From: Leguminivora glycinivorella
Taxonomy: Eukaryota; Arthropoda; Insecta; Lepidoptera; Tortricidae
Length of the DNA: 64,000 nt
Reading direction: 5' to 3'
NCBI RefSeq assembly: GCF_023078275.1
Contig: NC_062981.1
Span: 20,328,846-20,392,845, forward strand
Numbering within the stretch: position 1 is the first letter of the stretch; the number at the start of each line of letters is the position of its first letter. Under the pieces are notes generated by a model. The model worked only from the letters and a program-made list of their open reading frames with translations. It did not search any database and was not told the DNA's origin. Positions 22,861 to 33,559 of the stretch are shown here, piece by piece. The translations under genes and the position numbers were made by a program.

Positions 22861-23639
22861 TAAATTAAGAAATTATGATTTCCTATTAAAAACGCAGAAT
22901 TCTTGTAGTTAAATTGTGGTGAATCTTCTTTTAACAGGTTTTTATTTTTGCTTTGATAAAGGTTACTTGAACCAAAGACGTTTTTTAAGAACTAGCATAT
23001 TCATACTAAAACGGTGTAATATTTTGTTGCAAATAAATACTTCTTTGATTCAAATCTGTCCTATTTGTACCAAATGTATATAAAGTTACGACTGAACAAT
23101 TTTGATTCTTCTTTGAAAAAGGAATATCCCTTTAGGTTAAGACCATGTTATTAGATGAAGAATTATATTATTCCTTTTAAATAACAGTGTTTGAGAGAGT
23201 TTTCCGTCTTAAATTAAAATATCTTTTCTATCTGTGTATAAGGTTCCTAGTTCACTACGGAACCCTAAAAAAGCGGTTTTTCAGTACCAAAATCTCAGTT
23301 TCCGAATAAAATCGTCATGATAAATACGCGGTAGCTCTTGACGATGAGAGCTGAAGGGCTCGAGAATCAAACAATAAGGGTCTTGCGGAATCGGCTCCCG
23401 ACCGCCGGCAGCCGATAAAATCCCTCGTTAGTAGGTACGAAGACGCTTCAAATTTTGGGTTGGTGAAAGAAGATTCTTCGTCGATATTGGGGAAACCCTA
23501 ACCCCTTATTCATTCATAAACGTTCACTAAAATTATCAAGCCGATAAAGTCCGTTCCCTTTCTATCACACCTATACGTCGTTCTGACCCGCCGCGGTCGA
23601 CGTGTCTTATTTAGAGTAGCCAGTGATTTCTCAAATATT

Positions 23640-23760
23640 ACTAACCTGCAACCTGTTAGGACCTGTAAGGTCATCCAGCAGCAGGTTTCCACCTGGATGG
23701 CGTACAGCCCCCAGAACCTCCTTCCTTCTCCTTCTCAAACAGCGGCCAGCAAACGTTCGC
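23640..23760 (-). pseudogene. Decayed copy of Shaw exon 2
   Basis: The stretch CATCCAGCAGCAGG, TTCCACCTGG, CAGCCCCCAGAAC and CTCAAACAGCGGCC matches exon 2 (24077-24194) base for base over blocks but has several insertions and deletions. The coding frame and the beginning of the exon (TGKLHYP) are lost. It lies 0.4 kb downstream of exon 2 in gene orientation. Confidence 0.85.
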
Positions 23761-23907
23761 GGGAAGTTGATATAATTCTATCTAGACAATCTAGACAGGT
23801 GTCTTTGAGTTTCCGAAATATTTTTTTATGATTCAAATAAAAACCCTGGCGATGAGCTTGTTGGAGTTTTTAAGCGATTGGGACATACAAATGATAATAT
23901 GTAGTTT

Positions 23908-23975
23908 TACTAACCATCCAACAGCAGTGTTTCAATTTGGTTGGCGTCCAACCTTCAGAGCGCAGACCATCCTTC
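23908..23975 (-). pseudogene. Second decayed copy of Shaw exon 2
   Basis: ACTAACCATCCAACAGCAG, TTGGTTGGCGTCCAACC and CAGAGCGCAGACCATCC align with the donor side, the middle and the far part of exon 2. The central coding part is deleted. It sits between the 23640 copy and the real exon. Confidence 0.65.
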
Positions 23976-24076
23976 TTTAAAGGGTGGCTCTCTTAGATTG
24001 TCGTCTATGAAGTACCCATTTGTCAGCTATATATTCCCTGGGATTCTGCACAAGAAATGTTCCGTGTTGTACTAAC

Positions 24077-24194
24077 CTGCGTATAGGTCATCCAGCAGCA
24101 GGGTTCCACCTGGTTGGCGTCCAGCCCCCAGAACTCCAGCTCCTCCTCAAACAGTGGCCCGCAGACATCCGTGGGGTAGTGCAGCTTGCCCGTC
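24077..24194 (-). CDS. Shaw: Shaw potassium channel, second T1-domain exon
   Basis: The exon supplies one base to finish an Arg codon and then 39 codons, TGKLHYPTDVCGPLF through CCWMTYTQ. It contains the zinc-binding signature of non-Shaker T1 domains: His in KLHYP, Cys five residues later, then 20 residues and a CC pair (HX5CX20CC), all present. This site knits together subunit interfaces in the channel tetramer. Splice sites are ACACAG before GACGGG and CGCAG followed by GTTAGT. The incoming phase complements exon 1 exactly, and the outgoing phase 0 fits exon 3. Confidence 0.95.
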
Positions 24195-24463
24195 CTGTGT
24201 AAAATTTCACAATTATATAAAAATAGAAATCAGCAACAAATAAGTGAACGGCTTCAATCTTTTTCGGCAATTTTCATTTTCATAATCGAAGTCTGCAAAT
24301 GGGTAGACTTTTTCCTTTCTTAAATTCAATAATAACCTAATAGACAACATTACAGACCTATAATACAGACCTATAATAAATAAGTAGGAGTGCGAAACTA
24401 TTCAGGTGGGCAACCACCGAATAATTTAGATTAGACTCGTACCTAAATAAATGCTGAAGTCTC

Positions 24464-24795
24464 ATCATCATCACTCTCCTTGCGTTATCCCGGCATTTGC
24501 CACGGCTCATGGGAGCCTGGGGTCCGCTTTGACAACTAATCCCAAGATTTGGCGTAGGCAATAGTTTTTACGAAAGCGACTGCCATCTGACCTTCCAACC
24601 CGAAGGGTAAACTAGACCTTATTGGAATTAGTCCGGTTTCCTCACGATGTTTTCCTTCACCGAAAAGCGACTGGCAAATATTAAATGACATTTCGCACAT
24701 GAATTCCGAAAAACTCATTGGTGCGAGCCGGGGTTTGAACCCGCGACTTGACGAACGAAAGTCGCACGTACATACCGCTAGGCTACCAGCGCTAT
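24464..24795 (-). mobile_element. tRNA-derived SINE, near full length
   Basis: On the minus strand a tRNA-like head (about 24795 to 24722, with B-box-like GGGTTCAAACCCC) leads into a body with ACGGCTCATGGGAGC in inverse and ends in a (GATGAT)n tail at 24464-24474. Truncated copies are at 28795-28930 and 9600-9725. Confidence 0.75.
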
Positions 24796-24847
24796 ATGCT
24801 GAAGTCTATCTGAATCTATTTATTATTCCATTCCTTAAAAAATATAT

Positions 24848-26012
24848 GTGACATCAAAAAATTATTCAACCGACCTCGTAAAACGTGTGAAATCCCCATT
24901 TCTAATTCCTAAAAATAAAACGTCGGTAACAAGGGAAACGATTTACAATAAGATAAAATTCATAATACTTCCGAAGTTACGCTCTCGAATAAGATCATTA
25001 TGTAAAACTTCATATTCTTTAACAACCAAACATATTTCTAAAAGAATTCATCTTACATTCTTTCCAAATGTAACAATATTCCTTCCGAAATACGGTAAGA
25101 AATTAATGAACGCGTTTACCTATTCAGTCATGGTTTAGTCAAATTTCAAATACGTTTTCGCTTTTGATCATCCTATAAAGGTTGGATTTCCCTGAGGCAG
25201 AAACTTGTAAGAATTACTTTGAAGAAAACAAGATTCTTGCAATTTTGTTACGACGTGATAAAGACAAGTAAATTTGGCCACAACCATATTAAACTTGATG
25301 TAGGGCTGGGTCTATTGATGCAATGAAAGATTTGACTACTGGTTTTGTTCTTGGCAGTTAGTTAAGTTTATTTTGTTAGAATATTTCGGTAAATTTTTGC
25401 ATCCAGGAACTGAATTAATTTCACTCCTGTACTTACTGAAGTAATTCTGAATCTGGAATTTGTTATTTTTGGTCTAATTTTTGACCAGATAGAAATTGCT
25501 CGTGCTACGATGGACCAATTTTCATGCAAACTAAATTGGAAACTTTATCAAAACCACTACAGAATCAAAACAAGTTTGGTCAGCTTGTAGCATTTTTAAT
25601 CTGAAACAGTTTTAAATTCCTGTACAGTCAAAACACATGTCATTGTCAGTACCTTTTCTAAATTAAATATCTATAGATAATTATTTTTTTCTACTTGTCG
25701 ACTGTAATCTGTCAATTAGGACACCACAGACTAAACTATAAGTGCTAACTTTTCAGTGTTGGATACTCTAAATATGGCAGTTCCAACTCAATTATAATAA
25801 GCTCATTATAGTTGAGTTCCTGCATCTGAAACACATTTTTTTTATCTGTCGCGTTATCGGCCAATCAGAGACGGTTATTACAAACAATTGGTTGCTAGGT
25901 AATTCGATGTTGATACAACGGTGAACGACTCTACTTATTAACATTAATTTTAACTTGCATGAATGATGATATTTCCGTCCATTGATGATGAAGATGATGA
26001 CTCGTAGAAAAA
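24848..26012. other. AT-rich intron sequence, no gene recognised
   Basis: The 96-codon frame at 24848-25138 has no recognisable domain and is unsupported. A short palindrome around 25783-25825 (CAACTCAATTATAATAAGC and its imperfect inverse) is the only structure noted. Confidence 0.45.
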
Positions 26013-26148
26013 GTATTGTACTTATACAATAGTGATATAATTAAGCTTTTCACTCTCGTACCGTACTATTAGGCCACTTAGCAAGCTTCGTGGTCTAAAC
26101 ATGGTACTCGACTGAAAAGCTTTGTATTATATCACGATTGTATAAAAT
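26013..26148. mobile_element. Short foldback MITE
   Basis: TATACAATAGTGATATAA and AAGCTTTTCA on the left face ATATCACGATTGTATA and TGAAAAGCTT on the right, with CTCGTACC against GGTACTCG nearer the loop. The match is imperfect. Confidence 0.65.
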
Positions 26149-26194
26149 ACTATTAAATTTAATCGCGTATGTTAAAAAAAACTTGTTACTAGAC

Positions 26195-26400
26195 TACATG
26201 TTAAACTGACCTCCAACGTTTCAGGGACGGCGATGTCTCCGTGATCTCGGAGAAGACTGACGCGATTAAGTCCCGATTTAAAAATAATTAGGTGTAATAA
26301 TCGTAATAGTAAAGGAGGCCGCATCGGACCGGGAACAGTGGAAATCCTTCCTAAGAGCCCCTGATGAGGGACAACAGACAATCATCATCATCATCAATCG
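26195..26400 (+). mobile_element. Dispersed repeat ending in (ATC)n
   Basis: GGACCGGGAACAGTGGAAAT and CCCTGATGAGGGACAACAGA precede a four-unit ATC run. The trinucleotide tail suggests a non-LTR element end on the plus strand. Confidence 0.55.
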
Positions 26401-26479
26401 TGAAAGTTTAAATCCGGGTAAATATTTACAATCTAAAAACAATAATACATACAGTGTTGTGTTCCTGTCGGTGAGTAAG

Positions 26480-26772
26480 GCTGCCAGAGCTCAACGAGGG
26501 TGCGGTGTGCTGATGACAGGAGGACTTACGGAACTAACTTATTCCGTCTATTGTCCTTTGAGTCGTCGGCAACCCGAACCCTCCTTAGACCTTGTACACT
26601 CCTTTTTGCTGTGTACTTAACACAGCAAAAGGGAATGTACAAGTTTCTAATGGGGTGGCAACGCGCATGTGACACTGTTTGAGTTGCAGGCGTCCATAGG
26701 TTACGGTGACCGCTTTACATCAGGCGGACCGTATGCTTGTTTGCCACCGACGTAGTATAAAAAAAAAACATG
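26480..26772 (+). mobile_element. LINE 3' end (GCAGGCGTCCATAGG family)
   Basis: The segment runs through CACAGCAAAAGGGAATGTAC, TGAGTTGCAGGCGTCCATAG and GTTTGCCACCGACGTAGTAT to a polyA run. The same end is seen inverted at 27310-27480 and 29745-29930, and direct at 61540-61690. Confidence 0.7.
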
Positions 26773-27309
26773 ACTGTGTATGATGTCTACGCGTGACATC
26801 GTGTATCTGCTTTTATACATTTTTTCGGTTATAGGACTTTTCCACATGGCATCAGATCTTGCAACAAAAGTCCTCATTAAAAAGATAAGGATGGGCGCAG
26901 ACAGCCAAGCGTCAGGTGACATTTTCGTAATATAATATTGGGACGACACTCACTGAATTTTCGTGGACAATTTGCGACCAATTTGTGACATTTCCGCCTT
27001 TGTTGCTTTTGTCAGGGATGATTAATGATTGGCTGTTTGCAAGGAGTTTTTGAGGTATTTAAATATTTAAAATTTGTGAATTTTTTATCAGAATTTTGGA
27101 GGGTCTTTTGTTTTTCTCGAAAAAGTGATTGTCGACCCTATTCGAACAAAATATTAAATTAGATAAGACGAAAACGAAACCATATTTTTTCGAACATAGT
27201 ACATAATATGGTATACATTTTATATACCATATTATGTATCTGCAATATCTTAAATACTTACCCCGATACTAAATTTGTTAATTGATTACTTTTAAATTTA
27301 TTGGCGTTC

Positions 27310-27480
27310 AGTGGCTTTTTTTTTTTTTTATACTACGTCGGTGGCAAACAAGCATACGGCCCGCCTGATGTAAAACGGTCACCGTAACCTATGGACGCCT
27401 GCAACTCAAACAGTGTCACATGCGCGTTGCCACCCCATTAGAAACTTGTACACTCCCTTTTGCTTTGGCTTTCTGAATTT
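27310..27480 (-). mobile_element. LINE 3' end (GCAGGCGTCCATAGG family)
   Basis: This is the inverted copy of 26480-26772, opening with a run of T (minus-strand polyA) and ending with TACACTCCCTTTTGCT. It is 5' truncated. Confidence 0.7.
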
Positions 27481-27554
27481 ATCTAAATAATTTTAATTTA
27501 AACGTTTTAGTCTATATGGCTGGCTGATATTTAAATGTTTTCATTGTTTTTAGG

Positions 27555-27645
27555 GTTCCGTACCAAAAAGGTACAAAAAGAACCCTTATGTTGCCGCTCT
27601 GTCCGTCTGTCTTTCTGTCTGTCCGTCTGTCACATTACTTAAAAT
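27555..27645 (+). repeat. AGGGTTCCGTA-type repeat fragment
   Basis: TAGGGTTCCGTACCAAAAAG and a (CTGTCCGT) run recall the start of the interrupted element at 20868. Only one end is present. Confidence 0.5.
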
Positions 27646-28127
27646 CTGTTTTTTTTAATTTCCTAGCAATTAGTAGATTATAATGCCAGTCTATGAAATT
27701 ATTAACTTCTTGCTTTAATTCATGATTCTTTGCATCGCATTGAAAACACTTTCTAATTCACAGTAGTGAAAAAAAAAACATCTTAAGTAATTATAGCAGC
27801 ATTTTCTGCGACGAGACCTTTTTATATTATAGACTACATTATCCTTAGCAATTTGTAACTTCAGCCGTAGCCAAAGTGACAATCGTTGACGTTACGTGGC
27901 AATTGAAACTCGTGGACGACCTAGCTAGGTCTAGTCTGAAAATCAGCGCTAGATAGCTTTAACTGTCTAACTCGCACATGCTGAGACTGGTACCCATTGC
28001 CTAGTTTTTTAAAGAGAATGTACTTTCGTTTATTTTTTCTGTAAATGTATACTTAGTATTAAGTTGTACAGTATTCTTAGTTGTGGCAATAAATATTATT
28101 TTATTTGTTTTTTATTTTAAAAACTCA

Positions 28128-28612
28128 GTCTGGCTCTGTCGCGCCACTACCAGGGGCGGCTCACTCCGCGATTCTATCGCCGCGCTACAAGTACATGTCA
28201 GCGGCCGCGAGTTCGCGGCCCATTCATTGGCGACGACCTTCGCGCGGCGCAATAAAATTCAATGTTGGCTGCTCGCGTGCGGTCCGTTTGTAAATGTAGG
28301 TAAGAATTTAGAATGGCGGCATTTTGTGAACATCAAAGGAGTGAGCCTTCTGTACTTGTACTATTATATATTCTGTGCCACTACAGAAGAGCGATAGGGA
28401 GCTTACGATACGCGTACGAAGGGTAAGCGATTGTAACGCTGGCTAGATATCCAGTGTACGTAGCCAAATGGCACAAACGCTCACGATACGCTCGTAGATA
28501 TCTATCTCTATCGCTCTTGCGTATTGGCGCGACGAAGCCAGACTACCTTTCGCGGCGTTTCGTTTTTATTTCGCGTCGCAGAAATGCCATTCAGCTACAG
28601 CCCCTGGTGCTT
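28128..28612. mobile_element. GTAGCCGAATGGCA MITE with nested 230-bp insert
   Basis: MITE ends (TCTGGCTCTGTCGCGCC at the left, CAGAAATGCCATTCAGCTAC at the right) surround an insert bounded by GGCTCACTCC and GGAGTGAGCC. The insert includes GCGGCCGCGAGTTCGCGGCC and TTAGAATGGCGGCATTTTG. The copy at 46950-47325 carries the same insert at the same junction, so the compound unit has moved or been duplicated as one. No frame in it is supported. Confidence 0.75.
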
Positions 28613-28794
28613 TTTATTATTCAGTCAACGTGCGACCTTAATCTAAGACCATCAAAGGACAAAACATATTGCTACTTATAGAGTTCTCACTTTCACACAA
28701 AAAAGTGTTAAATAAATTTTCTCGCGATGTATTCATGCCATTAACGTAGTACCTACTAGTAGATTGAAGATTATAAATGTTCATAATAAAAATA

Positions 28795-28930
28795 TCATCA
28801 TCCTCCTTGCGTTACCCGGGCATTTTCCACGGCTCATGGGAGCCTGGGGTCCGCTTTGACAACTAATCCCAAGATTTGGCGTAGGCACTAGTTTTTACGA
28901 AAGCGACTGCCATCTGAACTAAATGAGGGG
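28795..28930 (-). mobile_element. Truncated copy of the 24.5-kb SINE
   Basis: From ATCATCATCCTCC through GGCTCATGGGAGCC to GCGACTGCCATCTGA it matches 24464-24592 closely. It stops there, before the tRNA head, and is followed by a G run at 28926-28936. Confidence 0.75.
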
Positions 28931-29404
28931 GGGGGGCGGAAGTTTGTATACAGCATTACGCAATTTTAAAAGTTAACGCGAGCGAAGCCGCGGTGAAAAA
29001 CTAGTTTAAAAATAAAACTCAATTTACATTTATGCTAAATGAAGCCTATGATCATGGAACATCACTAAACAGGCACACAAGGGCATACGATTTGAATCAG
29101 GAATATATTGCCTCGTGTCTAGATTAGTCTAGAGCTTTGGGACGTGCGTACACGAGTGTATTCCTCAGAGCAATTTAGATAAAAATGTAGAAAAAATGTA
29201 GCGGAACATTTCTGTGTATCTCATCTTTGAGAATATGTAATATCATTATATTTACATATTTATTCGGTTAGAGTATCTATACTTTGTGAATCCCATATGA
29301 TAGCTCTGTAGCTACATAATATAAAATCTTCAAAAAAAAATTGTTGTTTTTTGAAATAAAATGCCTACTTCGTTATGTTTTTCTAACATTTTTTTTAATA
29401 AATT

Positions 29405-29735
29405 TGTTCTTTATCATGCAGAAACGTCTGCGAGCGATATTACATATTTTTAAATTAAAGGAAAAATGGAAAAATTCACACCTCCGGCAGGACTCGAACC
29501 TGCGACCTTTGGCCTTGCTTGCTTGGCAGTGCCTGTAAAGATCTATTCTTACTGATAAATGTTTGCTATAACGCCACCCTAAGGCGGTTGAGAATTGAGG
29601 GAAGGCATGGATAAATTCGCACATATCCAGCAGGCCTCCGTGGCGCAGTTGGAAGCGCGATGGCCCCGGCAAGGCCAAAGGCCGCAGGTTCGAGTCCTGC
29701 CGGAGGTGTGAATTTTTACATTTTTCCTTTGATTT
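29405..29735 (+). mobile_element. Palindromic element with two inverted tRNA-like modules
   Basis: The left side has the GCAGAAACGTCTGC hairpin, TTAAAGGAAAAATGG and an inverted tRNA half (CCGGCAGGACTCGAACCTGC). The right side has a full tRNA-like sequence at 29635-29706: acceptor CCTCCG with CGGAGG, D stem GCGC with GCGC, 5-bp anticodon stem TGGCC with GGCCA, and T arm GCAGGTTCGAGTCCTGC. The loop would read GGC (Ala) but position 33 is C rather than T. Element symmetry argues for a mobile module, not a host tRNA gene. Confidence 0.65.
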
Positions 29736-29744
29736 AAAAATATT

Positions 29745-29930
29745 TTTTTTAATACTACGTCGGTGGCAAACAATCATACGGTCCGCCTGATGGAAAGCGG
29801 TCACCGTAACCTATGGACGCCTGCAACTCAAGGAGTCACATGCACGTTGCCAACCCATTAGACACTTGTACCCTCCCTTTTGCTGTGTTAAGTACACAGC
29901 AAAAAGGAGTGTACAAGTTCCAAGGAGGGT
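29745..29930 (-). mobile_element. LINE 3' end (GCAGGCGTCCATAGG family)
   Basis: This inverted copy starts with TTTTTTTTAATACTACGTCG and extends to the inverted pair TTTTGCTGTGTTAAG and TACACAGCAAAA. It abuts the tRNA-bearing element at 29405-29735. Confidence 0.7.
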
Positions 29931-30449
29931 TCTTTTTTGCCTACGATCTAAGCTATTTTTTACATGCCTTTCCTTGTATCCCTTCCACTGGGTATACCAT
30001 TGTTATAAGGTATGGTATTGTTAAAACGTTATATATTATACTAGATAAAGAATAAAGAAAATATTATACTAATATAAATAATAAAGAAACAACCTTTTTA
30101 CAATTCAACGGAGGCAGATGTTTTCCTAGTTTTCTTTGTATCTGACCTTCCGTCTGACCTAACCCTACCCAAACCTTTTGTATGTTATTTCATAGCATTG
30201 TCCATCTTCTTTACTTCACAAATGTGGCACGAGTATCTGGGGTCCTAGTTATAGGCACTGGTCCCACCAAACACGAGTTAGCGATGAGTTATCGCCGATA
30301 GAAACGAAGAAAATCAACAGTTCTCGAAAAGTTTGTACAAAAATTAAGGAAAAAGTTAATTTTTTTTATTATTCCTATTTTGTTACCAAGTTTTTTTTAT
30401 GAATTGAGATTTTAGTAAGTTTTATTTCGTTATTAAGGTAACCTAGTAT

Positions 30450-30615
30450 CTATATTTTCTTAATTATAACAATTATCCTGTATATATCTTACGAAAATAT
30501 ATCTTATCTTGCCAGTGTTGGCAGAATATGCTGAACCTTACAATTCAACCTGTTAACATCTCAATTGTACCTACCATATTCTTAGAAATAAATATTATGA
30601 TTATGATTATGATTA
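30450..30615 (+). mobile_element. LINE 3' end with (ATGATT)n tail
   Basis: TTCTTAGAAATAAATATT supplies the AATAAA signal and is followed by repeated ATGATT units. Only a short 3' part is visible. Confidence 0.55.
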
Positions 30616-31449
30616 AAAACGCCTTATATTACTAAATGTTGGTAACAAAATAGGCTCAATTAAAATTTGCTGACGTGGCTATGTAAAAAGTTTTCGGGAA
30701 CTGCTCAAATATCGTAGTCGTATCGTAGTCGTATCGTGTAAACAAAAAAAAAAGAGCGACCAATTTATAGTTCATCGCCCGGCAAGGAACTATAAGCATT
30801 TTCAGACTTTGCGACCCCCCAATTAGCGTAAGTTGTTAAAAAAATTAACTTGCTGTCAGTTTTGTGACGATAATTAAACATGTTTTTTTTCTTATAAAAA
30901 TATTGTTTTTGTGTTAATTACATAAACTTAAAGCGATAATCTACATTCACAATGTGAAACAAGTAAATTTTTGGACAGATTTTATTTTTAATTGTCGTCA
31001 CAAAACTGACAGCGAGTTAATTTTTTTTAAGAGGATACGGTAGCGAAAATGATAAAATGGAAAGGAGAATTTCCTTTCAACTTGGCAATTTTAGTTAAAT
31101 ATACAAGTGTTACTAACTAGATTTATCGAAAAAAATTGTCGATTAAGAACAACTCAGTCAAAAGATATTTCAAAAAAATCTTTAAAATCGAGGTTCCGCT
31201 CTCGACTCTTTCCTCCTTCAAAACTTAATCAATCGGAACGAAATTTGAGAATCTGAATAACAATGACAAATAATCTATGTCAGACCGTTTAGCTTTTTTT
31301 GGTTTATTGTTACCAATCTTGAGTATCACACCTTTTTTGCGCCACAATGAAAAAGGCCGTTTTTGGAATTTTTTGATTGGCTCTAGAATCGTTAAAAAGC
31401 AGAATATCAAAAAAATCAAAACGGTCCGACACAGATATAACCGCAAAAT

Positions 31450-31680
31450 TAAAATTTTGAAAAAAAACCCCGACCACGACATAGTGGACCGATTTTGATG
31501 AAACATGGCTAAGAACACTCCCGACTAACTCAGCTTTCAGACAAAAAAACTAAATCAAAATCGGTTCATCCGTTCGGGAGCTGCGATGCCACAGACAGAC
31601 ACACACACAGACAGACAGACAAACAGACAGACACGTCAAACTTATAACACCCCTTCGTTTTTGCGTCGGGGGTTAAAAAA
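31450..31680 (-). repeat. CTGT-run interspersed repeat, minus orientation
   Basis: This is the reverse complement of 3120-3350: GGCTAAGAACACTCCCGAC, ATCGGTTCATCCGTTCGGG and an (ACAG)n run at 31594-31632. It splits the dispersed block shared with 14820-15260. Confidence 0.75.
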
Positions 31681-32016
31681 TAATAACAATCTGTGTTGAA
31701 AAAATTATTGCTATCTTCAAAAACCAGGGAAGAAATAGTCGAGAGCGTTTGTATTGAGAATTGACCCCTACCGTATCGTCTTAACAACTAACGCTAAAAT
31801 TGGGGGTTCCCAAATTCTGAAAACGCCCCTATAACTCGCTCGCGCTATCATTGCGTCTCTTTTATTTACACGGGAGCGATTATTTTTAGTTCGTTTGTAT
31901 CGCCAATAGCTCCTCGTTTCCTCGCTTTGGGTGGGACCAGTGCCTTAGGTTGGAAATACATCTATTGAATATAATATCTACGGCGGCAGGTCAAGCGGAA
32001 ATAAACTTTATTGTTA

Positions 32017-32486
32017 TACAAGGTGCTTGCGAGGAACCCATATAACTTTAACGGCATATTCTTGGTCACATTTTAAGACTAAAATGTCATATAAACTTTT
32101 CTAGATTTCGTCTAGTTTCAGAGTTATTGCCAATTAAAAAAAAACATTTCCGTATTGTTACTCAGTACAAAAGGTCTTCTTAACGGCGCTGATGCGCAAT
32201 TGTGGAGCATAGTCTCACAGTCGTCATTGATAGATGTCAAAATGTGACAAGAAAAACTGCGAAAAAATTTGGTTTTTAGAAAAATAAATTAAGAAACTCA
32301 TTTTAATTGCCAACTTTATGGATAAAAAAGACTTTTTATATGAAAATACGTCCAAAAAAAGTTAAAAAAAAAACAAAATTTTTTTTTTTCCGCCAATAAT
32401 TTTCAAATTCATATAACATTTTTTCTTTCTTTTGGCCTCAGAAACGCGTGGTTCAAGTTATGCGGGTTCCTCGCGAGCACCTTGTA
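32017..32486. mobile_element. TA-flanked MITE (TACAAGGTGCTTGCGAGG), 470 bp
   Basis: Terminal inverted repeats TACAAGGTGCTTGCGAGGAA and the inverse TTCCTCGCGAGCACCTTGTA are bordered by TA, giving a Tc1/mariner-like pattern. A related copy is at 48548-48961 in reverse, and an eroded one at 33760-33990. No frame is supported. Confidence 0.8.
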
Positions 32487-32527
32487 TAACAATTACAATG
32501 ATAAGAATTTTTACGTTTATGTTGGCA

Positions 32528-32597
32528 CATAGTTCAATGGGACCCGTAGCCTAGTAGCATCGATTGGACGTTTCTGCTGATCAGAAGTAAAAAAAAA
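32528..32597 (-). mobile_element. tRNA-less relative of the 46-kb tRNA-bearing element
   Basis: The reverse complement reads ACTTCTGATCAGCAGAAACG then AATCGATGC and TACGGGTCCCATTGA, the same order as 46080-46140. The tRNA-like half is missing. Confidence 0.6.
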
Positions 32598-32640
32598 AAT
32601 AGTTTTCATTAGTCAAATCTACTTTTAAAAACCGTTTAAG

Positions 32641-32962
32641 GGTGCCATTTTTTCAAAGTTGTCCACCCCACTTGTTTTTTGGATTTGGAGAATTTAATGT
32701 GGTTTCCACGCAGAATCGCGAGCTTTTTCAATCCTAATAGGAGAAAAAAAGTGTTCCAAGGGTTTTTTCCCATTCCGTTACCATTTTTTCATACATGTTG
32801 TATGGCGGTAACGGAATGGAAGGTTTGAAAAATGTATGGAAATCTTGGGACATTTTTATCTCTTATTAGGATCGAAAGACCTCGCGATTATGAGTATGAA
32901 TCGCGTGAAAAATACCTATGTTACAAAAAAAGTGGGGTGGACTACTTTAAAAAAAAATGGCC
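32641..32962. mobile_element. Palindromic MITE (CAGAATCGCGAG family)
   Basis: Outer arms TGCCATTTTTTCAAAGT and GTCCACCCCACTT face their inverses at 32925-32962. Inner arms share CGCGAG and AATCCTAATAGG with their inverses and with the 14.3-kb member. The element has no coding capacity. Confidence 0.75.
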
Positions 32963-33559
32963 CAGAGCGTGAGACCAAGAGAAAAATAATATAAATAAAC
33001 TCTAAAAAGCTACCACAACACATCAATACTAGTGAATTCAGTATTCAAAATGCCTACGCAAAAAGAAAACACATACACGGTAAGTATAAAAAGAAAAAGA
33101 AAAACATTTCAATTATGAACCGCAAAAAACGTTCACAAGAAATCATTTTCCACAGAAAAAGCGGTGAAGTGGCTCTCGAGATTGTGGCGATTTTCCTCTT
33201 CCACCATTTTCGGCTGAAGAGCTTCATTTATGCTTCAGCACTACTTGAAAAGCCAATTCGAGAGATAACTTTCGAGGTTTCTTGGTTATTTCAGTTTGTT
33301 TTTGGCGGCGCTGATTTTTAATGTATTTTATAAAGCCTGACCAAAAATATATGAGTCCATAAGAACTATTTTTTTTCATATTACACTGAACTGTCACCGC
33401 ATACATCAGATCATTTTTTGCCATTTTCTTAAATTACTGGAAAGTTGCTTTTATAAAAAATATCAAAAAAATATATTTGAAATACTTATAAAAAGTTCTT
33501 TCATTTTACATGTAACACAATATAGTTCTAGAAACTTTGATTTTAGATTTCACTTTTAC

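Larger units (their letters stand above)
21350..23236. mobile_element. 1.9-kb TA-flanked DNA element with no coding capacity
   Basis: Inverted ends CACAGATAGAAAA and its inverse are bordered by TA at 21348-21349 and 23237-23238, and removal restores the interrupted host repeat. The TA duplication suggests the Tc1/mariner group. The interior lacks transposase and instead holds several internal repeat systems: TTTCTTGGGGTGAAACA twice (about 21742 and 21850), a 43-base hairpin, and about 100-bp tandem repeats at 22376-22860. Confidence 0.75.
20868..23270. repeat. TAGGGTTCCGTA-type inverted-repeat element, interrupted
   Basis: The left part begins GGCCAAGAGCGTGTCGGG, then AGTGTAGGGTTCCGTAG, and includes CTCAAAAACTACTAAACC and GACGGACAGACAGACATGG. 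The right end is the inverse CTACGGAACCCTA at 23257-23270. The 21350-23236 element is inserted between ACTA and TAAGG near its right end. A truncated relative is at 27555-27640. Confidence 0.65.
2516..24076 (-). other. Shaw intron between exon 2 and exon 3
   Basis: This is a 21.6-kb phase-0 intron with a GT donor (AG followed by GTTAGT at 24076) and a CACAG acceptor at 2516. It is filled with transposable elements listed separately and holds two decayed copies of exon 2 near its 5' end. No other host coding exon is recognised inside it. Confidence 0.85.
30254..31944. mobile_element. TIR element (GGCACTGGTCCCACC), 1.7 kb, with nested repeats
   Basis: The exact 15-bp ends GGCACTGGTCCCACC and inverse lie at 30254 and 31944. 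Further inner matches are ATCGCCGATAGAAACGAA and TTCGTTTGTATCGCC. A smaller relative is at 48310-48540. Nested inside are a LINE tail (30450-30615), the dispersed block (31085-31345 and 31718-31770) and the CTGT-run repeat (31450-31680). No transposase is seen. Confidence 0.65.

Noticed and set aside
24848..25138. 96-codon plus-strand frame in the Shaw intron
   Set aside because: No domain, no splice or repeat context and AT-driven composition; unsupported as a gene.
29635..29706. Possible host tRNA-Ala gene (GGC loop)
   Set aside because: The cloverleaf folds well, but position 33 is C, a partial inverted tRNA copy lies 170 bp away, and both are bounded by repeat-family sequence. It is better read as a mobile-element module.
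29373..29804. 143-codon minus-strand frame
   Set aside because: It covers tRNA-like modules and a LINE tail, all non-coding.
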